A stretch of DNA of 64,000 nucleotides from Actinomycetota bacterium (lineage in GTDB: Bacteria; Actinomycetota; Acidimicrobiia; Acidimicrobiales; Poriferisodalaceae). Below are positions 9,414 through 17,432 of this stretch, one piece after another. The position numbers were made by a program, and so were the translations under genes. The stretch lies in contig JABABU010000027.1 in NCBI GenBank assembly GCA_014238065.1, positions 62,001-126,000 on the forward strand, in the 5' to 3' direction. The notes under the pieces were generated by a model, which ran no database searches, was not told the origin of the DNA, and was given only the letters and a program-made list of their open reading frames with translations. Positions within the stretch are counted from its first letter, which is position 1; each line of letters opens with the position of its first letter.

Positions 9414-9597
9414 GGCGGACCGATCGTCGCCGTGGCGACACCCGCTCGGCTCATCGACATGACGGACCTCTCGTACACACACGCTGCGAGTGACGTCCTC
9501 AAGGTGCTGGACGGATCACTCCCGACGAAGGTAGTCCGGTGCAGTCCCGACTGCGAGATGCTTCCTCGGCTGACATCATCTCTGCGAGGCTTCGCCC

Positions 9598-10803
9598 GTG
9601 ACAACTCGCTCTATCGGATCGAACGCACTCGCTCTTGCCGGGAGCCGCTTCATCTCAGCGACGGGGGCGATCACCGCGTCGGTCATCGCTGCTCGTTCGC
9701 TCGGACCAAGCGGCTTCGGTTCCTTCGTCGCCATCATTGCCCTTGCCTTCGTCGCCAACATCGTCGTGACGTTCGGCACGGACACCCTGGTCGTGCGTGA
9801 AGTTGCAGTCGACCCCGCAACGGAGGAGATCGGTGAGTCGATCGGGCTACAACTCGCCATCGCGTTGCCCTTGATCCTCGCCGCAGCTGTTGCGGTGACA
9901 CTCCGAGCTTCGGGAGCACTCATGATCGCGGCCGTGGGGCTTCTCCCTGGCATCTGGTCGACCACCTCGTTGGCCATTCTCAGAGGGCGAGAACGGATGG
10001 AACTCGCGGCGGTGGCAAACATCGTCGGAGCAGCTGTGGCGGTTGGCGGCGCAGCAATCGCCGCCGCGAACGAAGCTGAGGTCGCCGGCTTCATCGCCAC
10101 ATCTGTCTGCGGTCTGACCGCAACAGCGATCGTGGCAGTCGCTCTGACGCGCCGACTGGTGTCCACGTCGTGGCGTCCTTCACTCAGCACTTGGACGTGG
10201 CGAAGAGCAGCTCCATTCGCATCGATGGTGGCGGCAACCGCGGTGGCATCGAGTTCAGGCGTGCTGGCCCTCGAAGTGTTTGGAGCAGAAGACGCAACCG
10301 GCCACTTCGGCGCCGCGAACCGCATCAGCGAAGGAATGCGTCTTCTTCCCGCTGCATTCTTCGGAGCCGCATTTCCCGCGATGACGCGTTCGGTTCACCT
10401 CACCGAGACCTATTCGAGGACCATCGTCAGGATCACTGTGGCGACAGCGATTCTCATAACCACCGTGGCCCTGGTCGCTCAGCCGATGGTCAACACGATG
10501 TACGGCGGGTTCGACGGCTCGGTCAGACCCCTTCGGGTGCTGTCCATTGGTCTGCTTCCTCTGCTTTTCCGACTGAAATGGTCGTTCGAGTTGATTGCAC
10601 ATGGCGACGAGAAGGCCGCCGCGAACGCATCCATCGTCGCTGCTGCCGTCACCGTTGTTCTGGCCACCACCGCCGCGCTCGTCGGCGGCCCGACGCTCGT
10701 CGCCACCGCCTCGGTCGTCGGCATCGGTGTCCACGCCGTTGTCCTCGGCCTCAAGCGGAGAAAAAACGCAGGCGTCGCCGGTGACTCGGCGCAGCAGCGT
10801 TGA
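9598..10803 (+). CDS. Wzx-like polysaccharide flippase (MATE/MOP superfamily)
   Basis: A 401-residue integral membrane protein with 11-12 predicted helices. It begins GSNALALAGSRFISATGAIT, followed by RSLGPSGFGSFVAIIALAF, the characteristic first two helices of polysaccharide exporters (RxLGpxxfG). FGAANRISEGMRLLPAAFFG marks the start of the second half. It should flip lipid-linked repeat units across the membrane for the divergent polymerase. The GTG start has GCGAGG about 8 bases upstream. Its last ~53 bases overlap the convergent sulfotransferase gene. Confidence 0.88.
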   Translation: MTTRSIGSNALALAGSRFISATGAITASVIAARSLGPSGFGSFVAIIALAFVANIVVTFGTDTLVVREVAVDPATEEIGESIGLQLAIALPLILAAAVAVTLRASGALMIAAVGLLPGIWSTTSLAILRGRERMELAAVANIVGAAVAVGGAAIAAANEAEVAGFIATSVCGLTATAIVAVALTRRLVSTSWRPSLSTWTWRRAAPFASMVAATAVASSSGVLALEVFGAEDATGHFGAANRISEGMRLLPAAFFGAAFPAMTRSVHLTETYSRTIVRITVATAILITTVALVAQPMVNTMYGGFDGSVRPLRVLSIGLLPLLFRLKWSFELIAHGDEKAAANASIVAAAVTVVLATTAALVGGPTLVATASVVGIGVHAVVLGLKRRKNAGVAGDSAQQR

Positions 10804-11374
10804 CATGAGGAAACGCGACATCCGGCACGCTGCGCTCGATGAAGTCGCACAACGGCTGCCAGTCGAGGTTCGATGTCTCGATCCGAAGCAGATCACCTGA
10901 TCGACCTTCGAAGTACTCGCTGACGCCACGATGGTGGGCGTCGTGGACACGGCCGAGTTTTACGGCATCGAAGGTGCGGATGCCGTAGAGCCGTTCATGG
11001 ACATCATTGCCGAGACGTCGGGTTCGACGATCGAGACGAGACAATCCGGGCCCGAACAGCCAGCGCATCGATTCAAGCCATTCATCCTTCGACCGCGTCG
11101 TGTGGATGAACTTCGAGCCAGGACACATCGCGTCGAGTCGGCCGTATAGAAACGGCACCGGATTGTCGGTGAACGCGGTTGCAGTATCGAGATGAGGATG
11201 ACGGTCATCGTGTTGCCCGTCAGCGCTGAACAAGGACATCAACGCAACCGAGGTCGGCGCAGAACGCACTCCGAGAAGTTCGAACGCGCCGTGAAGCGAA
11301 CTCGTCCCTGTCCGCGCCAGCCCGATGCCGAAGATCTTCGGATCTGCCACGCCTTCGTCTGACAGAGATGTCAT
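10751..11374 (-). CDS. Sulfotransferase family protein
   Basis: A 207-residue protein. IFGIGLARTGTSSLHGAFELLG is the 5'-phosphosulfate loop that binds PAPS (RTGTSS), and KFIHTTRSKDEWLESM is the 3'-phosphate-binding segment (TTRxxxEW). It likely sulfates a sugar hydroxyl of the polysaccharide made by this locus, or a lipid carrier. The gene is convergent with the flippase and overlaps its end. Length is at the short side for the family but both cofactor motifs are present. Confidence 0.85.
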   Translation of the reverse strand: MTSLSDEGVADPKIFGIGLARTGTSSLHGAFELLGVRSAPTSVALMSLFSADGQHDDRHPHLDTATAFTDNPVPFLYGRLDAMCPGSKFIHTTRSKDEWLESMRWLFGPGLSRLDRRTRRLGNDVHERLYGIRTFDAVKLGRVHDAHHRGVSEYFEGRSGDLLRIETSNLDWQPLCDFIERSVPDVAFPHVNAAAPSHRRRLRFFSA

Positions 11375-11651
11375 CGACTGAACCTACAGACTTCTTCGAA
11401 AGTGGAACCTGGGCCGAGCGATTGGTCCTCTCATCGTCATGAAGCCGAATGTCATTCTCCGAGTCACATCCGCCTCGGTTGTCGTCCTGCTCGTGAGCGC
11501 TGCGGAGATTCCGAGAGCATCATCTTCGAAGACGACAGCTTCCCATTCGATCTCGAGTTCATCGTCGGCGATGCATCGCTGATCACAGTAACTGCCAGAC
11601 CAATCGCCGTCTCCTGAGAGCGGCGCTAGCGTTGTGATCCGGGAGGACCAC

Positions 11652-12509
11652 TTGACGCTGCAACGATTTGCTGCGACCGACACGGTCGAAGAGATGCTCA
11701 GTGCCTTCGACGACGACGGAGGAATAGTCGTCGAAGGGATGTTCGCCAAAGAGACCATCGAAGCCATGCACCAGGCTGTCCTCGCAACGTCCGCCGGCTT
11801 CGAGCCAGGAGCGGCGACGCAAGGCCTCGGCGAAGAGGGAAAATCGTTCGTCGGCGCACGAACGATCCGGTTCTCCAGCCTCGGAAGGATCTCGCCCGCC
11901 TACTTCGACATACTCGACAACCCTGTGTTCGCAGCACTAGCTGACGCCGTGCTACTACCGAACTGCGGGTCCTACTGGGTCAACACCGGTCAAGCCATGT
12001 TGATCGGCCCAGGAGAGCCGGCACAGGTACTGCACCGCGACGCCAACAATTGGCCCCAGTACATAGAGCCACTGTGGCCAAACTGCCCCGAGGTCACCAT
12101 CAGTGCGATGATCGCCCTCGACGAGGTCACCGAAGAGCTGGGGGCAACTCGCGTCGTCCCGGGCTCGCACAAGTGGCCTGACCTCAAACGTTTCGAGGCC
12201 GATCTCGAAACCGTCCCTGCAGAGATGAGCCCTGGTGACGGCTTCGTCTACAGCGGCAAAGTCCTCCACGGCGGGGGTGCCAATCAGACCAGCGATCAGT
12301 GGCGAAACGCGATGCATCTCAGTTTCGTCGTCGGATGGCTCACGCCAGAAGAAGCCAACGCTCTCGACTACACCACCGAGGAGCTCCAATTTCGGTCGGT
12401 CCGAGTTCAACGAGTGCTGGGGCATCGCTCGTACGACCCTCGCCCGGCCGCAGACGGCGGCGGGTTGTGGCTCAAGCACGTGGCCGCCATCGAAGATCAG
12501 TTCGCGTAG
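11652..12509 (+). CDS. Phytanoyl-CoA dioxygenase (PhyH) family Fe(II)/2OG oxygenase
   Basis: A ~285-residue non-heme iron oxygenase. The facial triad is visible as HRD (His128, Asp130) and the distal His206 in GKVLHGGGANQT, with WRNAMHLSFV supplying the Arg/Ser-type co-substrate contact. I place the start at TTG 11652 because GGGAGG lies 5 bases upstream; GTG 11634 is an alternative. A TAGCGT hexamer upstream could be a -10 box. It hydroxylates an unknown substrate. It lies 3 bases before a second oxygenase and probably forms a two-gene operon with it. Confidence 0.85.
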   Translation: MTLQRFAATDTVEEMLSAFDDDGGIVVEGMFAKETIEAMHQAVLATSAGFEPGAATQGLGEEGKSFVGARTIRFSSLGRISPAYFDILDNPVFAALADAVLLPNCGSYWVNTGQAMLIGPGEPAQVLHRDANNWPQYIEPLWPNCPEVTISAMIALDEVTEELGATRVVPGSHKWPDLKRFEADLETVPAEMSPGDGFVYSGKVLHGGGANQTSDQWRNAMHLSFVVGWLTPEEANALDYTTEELQFRSVRVQRVLGHRSYDPRPAADGGGLWLKHVAAIEDQFA

Positions 12510-12512
12510 ACG

Positions 12513-13520
12513 ATGAACCCAGCGGGTGGGGAGCTGTCGGTTCCGGTGATCGACGTCAGCGCTCTGTTCGACGACACCGACTCAGCGTCGTTCCTCGAAG
12601 TCGCCACCGAAATCGATGCCGCGTGTCGCACCTACGGATTTTTTTCGATTGTCGGGCACGGTGCCGACATGTCGATGTTGGCGAGGCTCGAGAGCGCTGC
12701 CCGAACCTTCTTCGGGCTCACGACTGCTGAGAAGGAGCAGATCGCGATGCCTCTCGGTGGCCTTGCCTGGCGAGGGTGGTTCCCGGCGGGCGGAGAGCTG
12801 ACATCAGGAATACCTGACGGAAAGGAAGGCATTTACTTCGGCACCGAGTTGTCCTCCAGCGATGCCAGAGTCCTCGGAGGACTCCCGTTGCACGGAGCGA
12901 ATCAGTTTCCTGCGAACCCGACCCAACTCGGGCCGTTGGTGCTCGGGTGGCTCGACGAGATGCGCGCCGTCGCCGTCGCCGTCATGCGCGGCATCTCCGT
13001 CGGTCTCGGGCTGAGCCACGAGTTCTTCGAGACCACGCTCACGGCCGATCCCACTGTGCTGTTTCGAATTTTCAGCTATGCGGCTGTTCCATCTGGTCAC
13101 GAAGGCTGGGGCGTGGGAGAACACACCGACTACGGGCTGCTGACGTTGCTCGCCCAGGACGACACCGGAGGCCTCCAAGTACGCATCGGGGACCGATGGA
13201 CGGACATCCCACCGCGCCCAGATGCCATCGTGTGCAACCTCGGCGACATGCTCGAACTGATGACCGGGGGAAAGTACCGCTCGACCCCGCATCGGGTGAT
13301 CAGCCCGACAACTCGCGACCGACTGTCATTTCCCTACTTCTTCGACCCTACGTTCGCGGCCACCGTGACCCCGGTGGTCGACGCTGCCGAAATGGGCGCA
13401 GTGAACGACGAGCGCTGGGATGGCGCTTCACCATTGGCGTTTCAGGGAACCTACGGCGACTACCTCACGGCGAAGGTCGCGAAAGTGTTTCCAGAACTCT
13501 TCGCCTCGCTCGGGTCTTGA
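12513..13520 (+). CDS. Isopenicillin N synthase family Fe(II)/2OG oxygenase
   Basis: A 335-residue oxygenase. The N-terminal DIOX_N region reads VPVIDVSALFDDTDS, with YGFFSIVGHG. The catalytic core has GEHTDYGLLTLLAQDD (His204, Asp206), STPHRV (His260) and RLSFPYFFDP, the RxS pair that binds 2-oxoglutarate. Family members include plant-type dioxygenases and UPF0676 proteins. It follows the PhyH-like gene with only three bases between, suggesting two successive oxidations of one substrate. Confidence 0.88.
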   Translation: MNPAGGELSVPVIDVSALFDDTDSASFLEVATEIDAACRTYGFFSIVGHGADMSMLARLESAARTFFGLTTAEKEQIAMPLGGLAWRGWFPAGGELTSGIPDGKEGIYFGTELSSSDARVLGGLPLHGANQFPANPTQLGPLVLGWLDEMRAVAVAVMRGISVGLGLSHEFFETTLTADPTVLFRIFSYAAVPSGHEGWGVGEHTDYGLLTLLAQDDTGGLQVRIGDRWTDIPPRPDAIVCNLGDMLELMTGGKYRSTPHRVISPTTRDRLSFPYFFDPTFAATVTPVVDAAEMGAVNDERWDGASPLAFQGTYGDYLTAKVAKVFPELFASLGS

Positions 13521-13521
13521 C

Positions 13522-13538
13522 TCTCGAGCGACTCGAGA
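13522..13538 (+). terminator. Hairpin after the oxygenase pair
   Basis: Immediately after the stop codon, TCTCGAG-cga-CTCGAGA forms a perfect 7-bp stem with a 3-base loop between convergent genes. There is no T-run, so terminator activity is an inference from position and symmetry. Confidence 0.45.
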
Positions 13539-13646
13539 CCCGACAATGACGCCATGATCAGCGACCCGAGTGGCGCTCTCGTCGGTCCGGTCGTGGCGGA
13601 TCATCGCGGCTCGCGACTTCGTCCGGGACGAGGATCACGCTCGGAT

Positions 13647-14333
13647 TCACGCCGAAGAAGGGCTGATGACAAACGCTATGACCACGTAGTGAGCCGCGAC
13701 CGCTCCGATCACCAGTAGATGAAAGATCTCGTGGAACCCGAACCATCTCGGGTACGGATTCGGTCGTTCAGTCGCATAGATGACGGCGCCGACCGTGTGA
13801 AGCACCCCTCCGGTGAGCAGCAATCCGAAGCCTGTCACGCCGAGCACTCCCCACAGCAGATGAACGACGGGCGTTATCGCCCAGCCAACAACGATGTAGA
13901 GCGACACGATCAGCCGCCTTGGTAGCGATCGGCGGGTCAGCTGCGTCGCCAGTCCCATCACGGCGCCGGTCCACACCACGACGAGGATGAGGGTCGCGGC
14001 ATTCCTGGGAAGGCTCGACACTGCGATCGGGGTGTAGGTCGCGGCGATGAGGACGAAGATCATCGCATGGTCGAGACGCCTGGCGAAGCCTTCGGCACGC
14101 GTTCCCCATAACACGGTGTGATATGTGCCCGAGACGAGAAACAACCCGATCACGGCCGCGGCATAGATCGCCACAGCAGTCCGCAGTCCTGGTGAGAACA
14201 CAATCACGAGAGGGCACACCACGATCGCGGCCACGGCAGCAATCAAATGAGACCACCCTCGCAACACCGGCCTACGCTCGTCCGTCTGGGTCAGGCTTGC
14301 CTCCACCACACAGACCCTACGCACCCCTGACAC
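13647..14333 (-). CDS. Hemolysin III / PAQR-like membrane protein
   Basis: A 228-residue protein with about seven membrane helices. Family hallmarks are GWSHLIAAVAAI at the start of helix 1, SGTYHTVLWG with the conserved His, LDHAMIFVLIAATYTPIA (Asp-His), and FGFHEIFHLLVIGAVAAHY with the HExxH-like pair. These Ser/His/Asp/His residues form the buried metal site of the PAQR/HlyIII family. Bacterial members are often called hemolysin III but their role is unsettled; lipid hydrolysis or homeostasis is proposed. Confidence 0.85.
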   Translation of the reverse strand: MSGVRRVCVVEASLTQTDERRPVLRGWSHLIAAVAAIVVCPLVIVFSPGLRTAVAIYAAAVIGLFLVSGTYHTVLWGTRAEGFARRLDHAMIFVLIAATYTPIAVSSLPRNAATLILVVVWTGAVMGLATQLTRRSLPRRLIVSLYIVVGWAITPVVHLLWGVLGVTGFGLLLTGGVLHTVGAVIYATERPNPYPRWFGFHEIFHLLVIGAVAAHYVVIAFVISPSSA

Positions 14334-14406
14334 ATCGTTCCGTCAGGCCCCTTCCCACTCAAGACTCGCCACAAAGACGCCGATTCGACCAAGTTCCCGG
14401 AAAGGC

Positions 14407-14874
14407 ATGAAAATGGTTGACTTTGCGAAGAAGGTCCAGAAGAAGGGGGCCGAGATGCTCCTTCCTGGTGAGACAGTGCTCGCCGCGGCACCGATGCAGC
14501 CGGTTGGTTCCTTCGGCAAACAGGTGTCGATGGGCGCCATCGGTGGTCTTGCCGGTGCGGCGATCGGCTCGCGTATGGGCAAGAAGGAGGACGGATCAGT
14601 CGGAGCGGGCGCCAGCGCTGAGTCATTTCCCGGTGGGAACCTCATTCTCGCTGTCACTGATCAGCGAGTGATCGCCTTCGAGCAGAGCTCGATGGGAGGC
14701 AATCCCAAGGCGATCGGCGGTGAGTGGCAGCGTGATCAGGTCTCCGAGCTGTCTCTGGTGAAGAAGAAGTTGACGTATCTCGCAGAGATCAGGTTTGCGG
14801 ACGGTTCAGTGGCTTCCGGCGAGATGGTTCGGGCTGCGAAACCGGACAAGGTTGCAGCCGTCATCAACGGCTGA
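14407..14874 (+). CDS. Small hypothetical protein with glycine-rich helix
   Basis: A 155-residue protein of unknown function. Residues ~35-60 are a Gly/Ala-rich segment (VSMGAIGGLAGAAIGSRMG), possibly membrane associated. The second half, with LAVTDQRVIAFEQSSMGG and a WQRDQVSELSL turn, resembles bacterial PH-like domains that start with a VTDQR/RL strand. It stands alone between convergent and divergent neighbours. No enzyme motif is present. Confidence 0.7.
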   Translation: MKMVDFAKKVQKKGAEMLLPGETVLAAAPMQPVGSFGKQVSMGAIGGLAGAAIGSRMGKKEDGSVGAGASAESFPGGNLILAVTDQRVIAFEQSSMGGNPKAIGGEWQRDQVSELSLVKKKLTYLAEIRFADGSVASGEMVRAAKPDKVAAVING

Positions 14875-14880
14875 CGCGGT

Positions 14881-16158
14881 TCAGGCGCTGCAGCGTCCCT
14901 CATCACTCCGGCGTTTCGGAAGAAGCGACACGATCGCGTACAAGCCCAGCGCCAGGCCGATGAGGCCCGCGTAGTGACTGAGGTCGTGGTAGCTGAAGCT
15001 CTCGATCACGAAACCAGAAGCCAGTCCTGCCATCGCGCCTGCCCCGACCATGAGCAGGTCTGCGGTGCCCTGCACCTCGACTCGTTTCTTGAGCGGTACC
15101 GAGGCGGTGAGGAGCGTACTGGCAGCTACGACACCGAAGCTCCAGCCCAGTCCGATGAAGAACAGTCCGAAGAACACACCCGTGCTGTGCTCTGCGTCGG
15201 TATGGGCCGCCAGTTCGGCGCCAGAGAACAAGATGCCACCGCCCATGGCCACAACGAGCTTTGGGCCGATGACGTCGACGAGCTTTCCGACAACCGGCGC
15301 AAAGAAGTACATCCCGACCATGTGCAGCGAAATCACGAAGCCGACGACTCGCAGTTCGTGGCTACCGTCCTTCATGTGGAGCGGAGTTGCTGTCATCACA
15401 CCGACCATCACGACATGACCGACGATCATCGCTGCGCCGGCCAGCCTCGCGCTCGGGAGCGACCAGATCGTAGACAACGCACTCGTCGTCATTCGGCGCG
15501 GGGTCCCCTCGGCTGTCATACCGCCAGAGAGTTCCAGCGGATCGGGCCGCAACGATCGATTCGTGTAGAACGCGGCAAGCGAGAAGAGAACCATGGCGCA
15601 CAGATACGGACCAGCAAGCTCAGGCAGTCGCAACGCCTCCGCTGCACGCGCACCCTGGTCGAGACCGAGCCATGGCCCGATGGCAGAGCCCCAAGCACCG
15701 GCCCACATGAGCAGCCCGATGGCCTGGGCCCGCGTGCTCTCTGATGCGAGATCAGCAGCGGCGTACCGGCTGGCGAGTGTTCCCGTCTGACCGGCACCGA
15801 TTGCCATGACACCCGGAACGAGGAGCAAGTAGTTATCGGACAATGCGGCGAGCAGACACAACAGAGACCCGGCCAGGCCGACCAGGAATGCCGTCCTGAT
15901 ACCGACTCGTCGACCTTTCCGTGCCATCAGCTTCGCCAGTGGAACAGTGGCAAGCGCGCCCCCGACCGAGACGCAGGCCGCCACGAGCCCGCCGAGCGTA
16001 TCGCTACCCGTGATCTCCTCGCCGAGGATCGCTGCAGCCGCGTACCCACCGGACATCGCAGCTCCGGCTGGAATCACGCCGACCATGAGTACCCGAACGG
16101 TCCGCTTCTGGATGGCCGCCAGCTGATCACGTTCGATCTGAGGTGCGGCTTCGACCAT
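14881..16158 (-). CDS. Major facilitator superfamily transporter
   Basis: A 425-residue protein with twelve hydrophobic segments. The loop between helices 2 and 3 carries AKLMARKGRRVGIR, the MFS A-motif variant (G-K-GRRxG). A central cytoplasmic loop follows FYTNRSLRPDPLE, and a second repeat contains GKLVDVIGPKLV. The start was set at ATG 16158 (MVEAAPQIERD), since the upstream extension is polar and antisense to the intergenic region. It resembles drug/metabolite efflux carriers; the substrate is unknown. Confidence 0.85.
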   Translation of the reverse strand: MVEAAPQIERDQLAAIQKRTVRVLMVGVIPAGAAMSGGYAAAAILGEEITGSDTLGGLVAACVSVGGALATVPLAKLMARKGRRVGIRTAFLVGLAGSLLCLLAALSDNYLLLVPGVMAIGAGQTGTLASRYAAADLASESTRAQAIGLLMWAGAWGSAIGPWLGLDQGARAAEALRLPELAGPYLCAMVLFSLAAFYTNRSLRPDPLELSGGMTAEGTPRRMTTSALSTIWSLPSARLAGAAMIVGHVVMVGVMTATPLHMKDGSHELRVVGFVISLHMVGMYFFAPVVGKLVDVIGPKLVVAMGGGILFSGAELAAHTDAEHSTGVFFGLFFIGLGWSFGVVAASTLLTASVPLKKRVEVQGTADLLMVGAGAMAGLASGFVIESFSYHDLSHYAGLIGLALGLYAIVSLLPKRRSDEGRCSA

Positions 16159-16279
16159 CCGCGCAACGTTACTCCCAGCGGCGTGACTACACGTCTGCCA
16201 ATCGATGGGGAGCCAGACAGTTGTCCTGATGGCCATTCCGGGGTTCTGGGTCGACGATTACGAGTCGTTGTGGTGCATC

Positions 16280-17326
16280 ATGAGCGACGTGGACATCGTC
16301 GAAGCACGGCAGCAATTCAGCCCCGACCACTGCTTTCTCAACACCGCAACTGTCGGGCTCGGAACGCGCGATGCGGCCGAGGCACTTGCGGCCGATCTCG
16401 AACTCTGGCGCTCTGGTCGAGTCGACATCTACTCCTATGACGAGATGATCCACCGCAGCCGGGTGGCCTTCAGCGAACTCGTCGGGGCATCCGACATCGA
16501 TGGCATCGCCATCATGTCGCAGCTCTCGTCGGTGTCAGGGATGGTCGCGGCATCACTGTCACCTGGCGACGAAGTGCTCGCCGCGGAAGAAGACTTCACG
16601 TCATTGCTGTTTCCCTTTCTAGCCAGGGCCGAGGACGGGATTTCGACTCGTGTTGTCCCCCTGGATCACATCATCGAGGCGATCGGCGATCGAACGACGC
16701 TTGTCGCCGTGAGCGCGGTGCAGTCGGCCGATGGCCGGGTGATCGATCTCGATGCGCTCGCCGACACGGCCGATTCCATGGGGGCGATGACATTCATCGA
16801 CTCGACCCACGGGGCCGGATGGCTACCGATGAACGCGGACCGGTTCAGCGTCACCGCGTCGACGGCGTACAAGTGGCTCTGCTGCCCACGCGGTGCGGGC
16901 CTGATGACGATCCGCCCCGACATGCTCGACCGATTCCGCCCGAATGCGGCCAACTGGTACGCAGGCGAACTCCCTTGGGACACGAACTACGGCCCGCCAC
17001 TTCGTCTTGCCCGATCGGCCCGACGCTTCGACATCTCGCCGGCCTGGTCGTCGTGGGCTGCTGCCGCTCCGACGCTCGAGCTCCTGGCAGCAGTCGGAAC
17101 GGAGACGATCCACGCCCACAATCTGGGGCTGGCGAACGCGTTCAGGGAGGGTCTCGGGCTCGAGCCATCGAATTCGGCCATCGTGTCGATGCCCATCGAG
17201 GGCGCGGCCGAGGCACTTGCAGCCGCAGACATCTCCGCCGCGGTCCGGGCGGGTCTGACGCGCCTTTCATTCCATCTCTACAACACGGTCGCTGACGTCG
17301 AAGAGGCGATCGCGGCACTCACATGA
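16280..17326 (+). CDS. Class V aminotransferase-fold PLP enzyme
   Basis: A 348-residue fold-type I PLP enzyme. The start of the fold reads HCFLNTATVGLGTR. The PLP-binding Asp174 lies in FIDSTHGAGWLP, and the Schiff-base Lys198 in TASTAYKWLCCPRGAG. Members act as cysteine desulfurases, isopenicillin epimerases or kynureninase-like lyases; this one lacks an obvious desulfurase Cys loop. ATG 16280 matches the family N-terminus; ATG 16205 is an alternative. It is divergent from the MFS gene. Confidence 0.85.
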   Translation: MSDVDIVEARQQFSPDHCFLNTATVGLGTRDAAEALAADLELWRSGRVDIYSYDEMIHRSRVAFSELVGASDIDGIAIMSQLSSVSGMVAASLSPGDEVLAAEEDFTSLLFPFLARAEDGISTRVVPLDHIIEAIGDRTTLVAVSAVQSADGRVIDLDALADTADSMGAMTFIDSTHGAGWLPMNADRFSVTASTAYKWLCCPRGAGLMTIRPDMLDRFRPNAANWYAGELPWDTNYGPPLRLARSARRFDISPAWSSWAAAAPTLELLAAVGTETIHAHNLGLANAFREGLGLEPSNSAIVSMPIEGAAEALAAADISAAVRAGLTRLSFHLYNTVADVEEAIAALT

Positions 17327-17401
17327 CCTCTGGGCTACAGGCCGAGTCCATCCCAGCATCGAAGCAATGCAGAACGCGTGTCTCGCTGATGACACCCGGG
17401 A

Positions 17402-17432
17402 CCGAATGCCGAGGTCAGACCCCGGCGTTCGG
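17402..17432. terminator. Bidirectional hairpin between convergent genes
   Basis: CCGAATGCCG and CGGCGTTCGG pair over 10 bp (one G-T wobble) with an 11-base loop. The hairpin overlaps the last codons of the leftward molybdenum-enzyme gene and lies after the rightward PLP-enzyme gene. No U-tract is present. Confidence 0.4.

Noticed and set aside
9410-9604. A 64-codon minus-strand frame whose stop overlaps the possible GTG start of the polymerase.
   Set aside because: The frame overlaps the start of the divergent flippase gene and has no family match. The coupling is suggestive but not enough to call a gene.
11384-11633. Short open frames on both strands between the sulfotransferase and the PhyH-like gene.
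   Set aside because: No ribosome site, no family resemblance, and the minus-strand frame runs antisense into the oxygenase gene.
14340-14356. GTTCC half-site before the gene at 14407, reminiscent of the IclR operator.
   Set aside because: Only one half-site matches; the GGAAC partner 7 bases on is absent.
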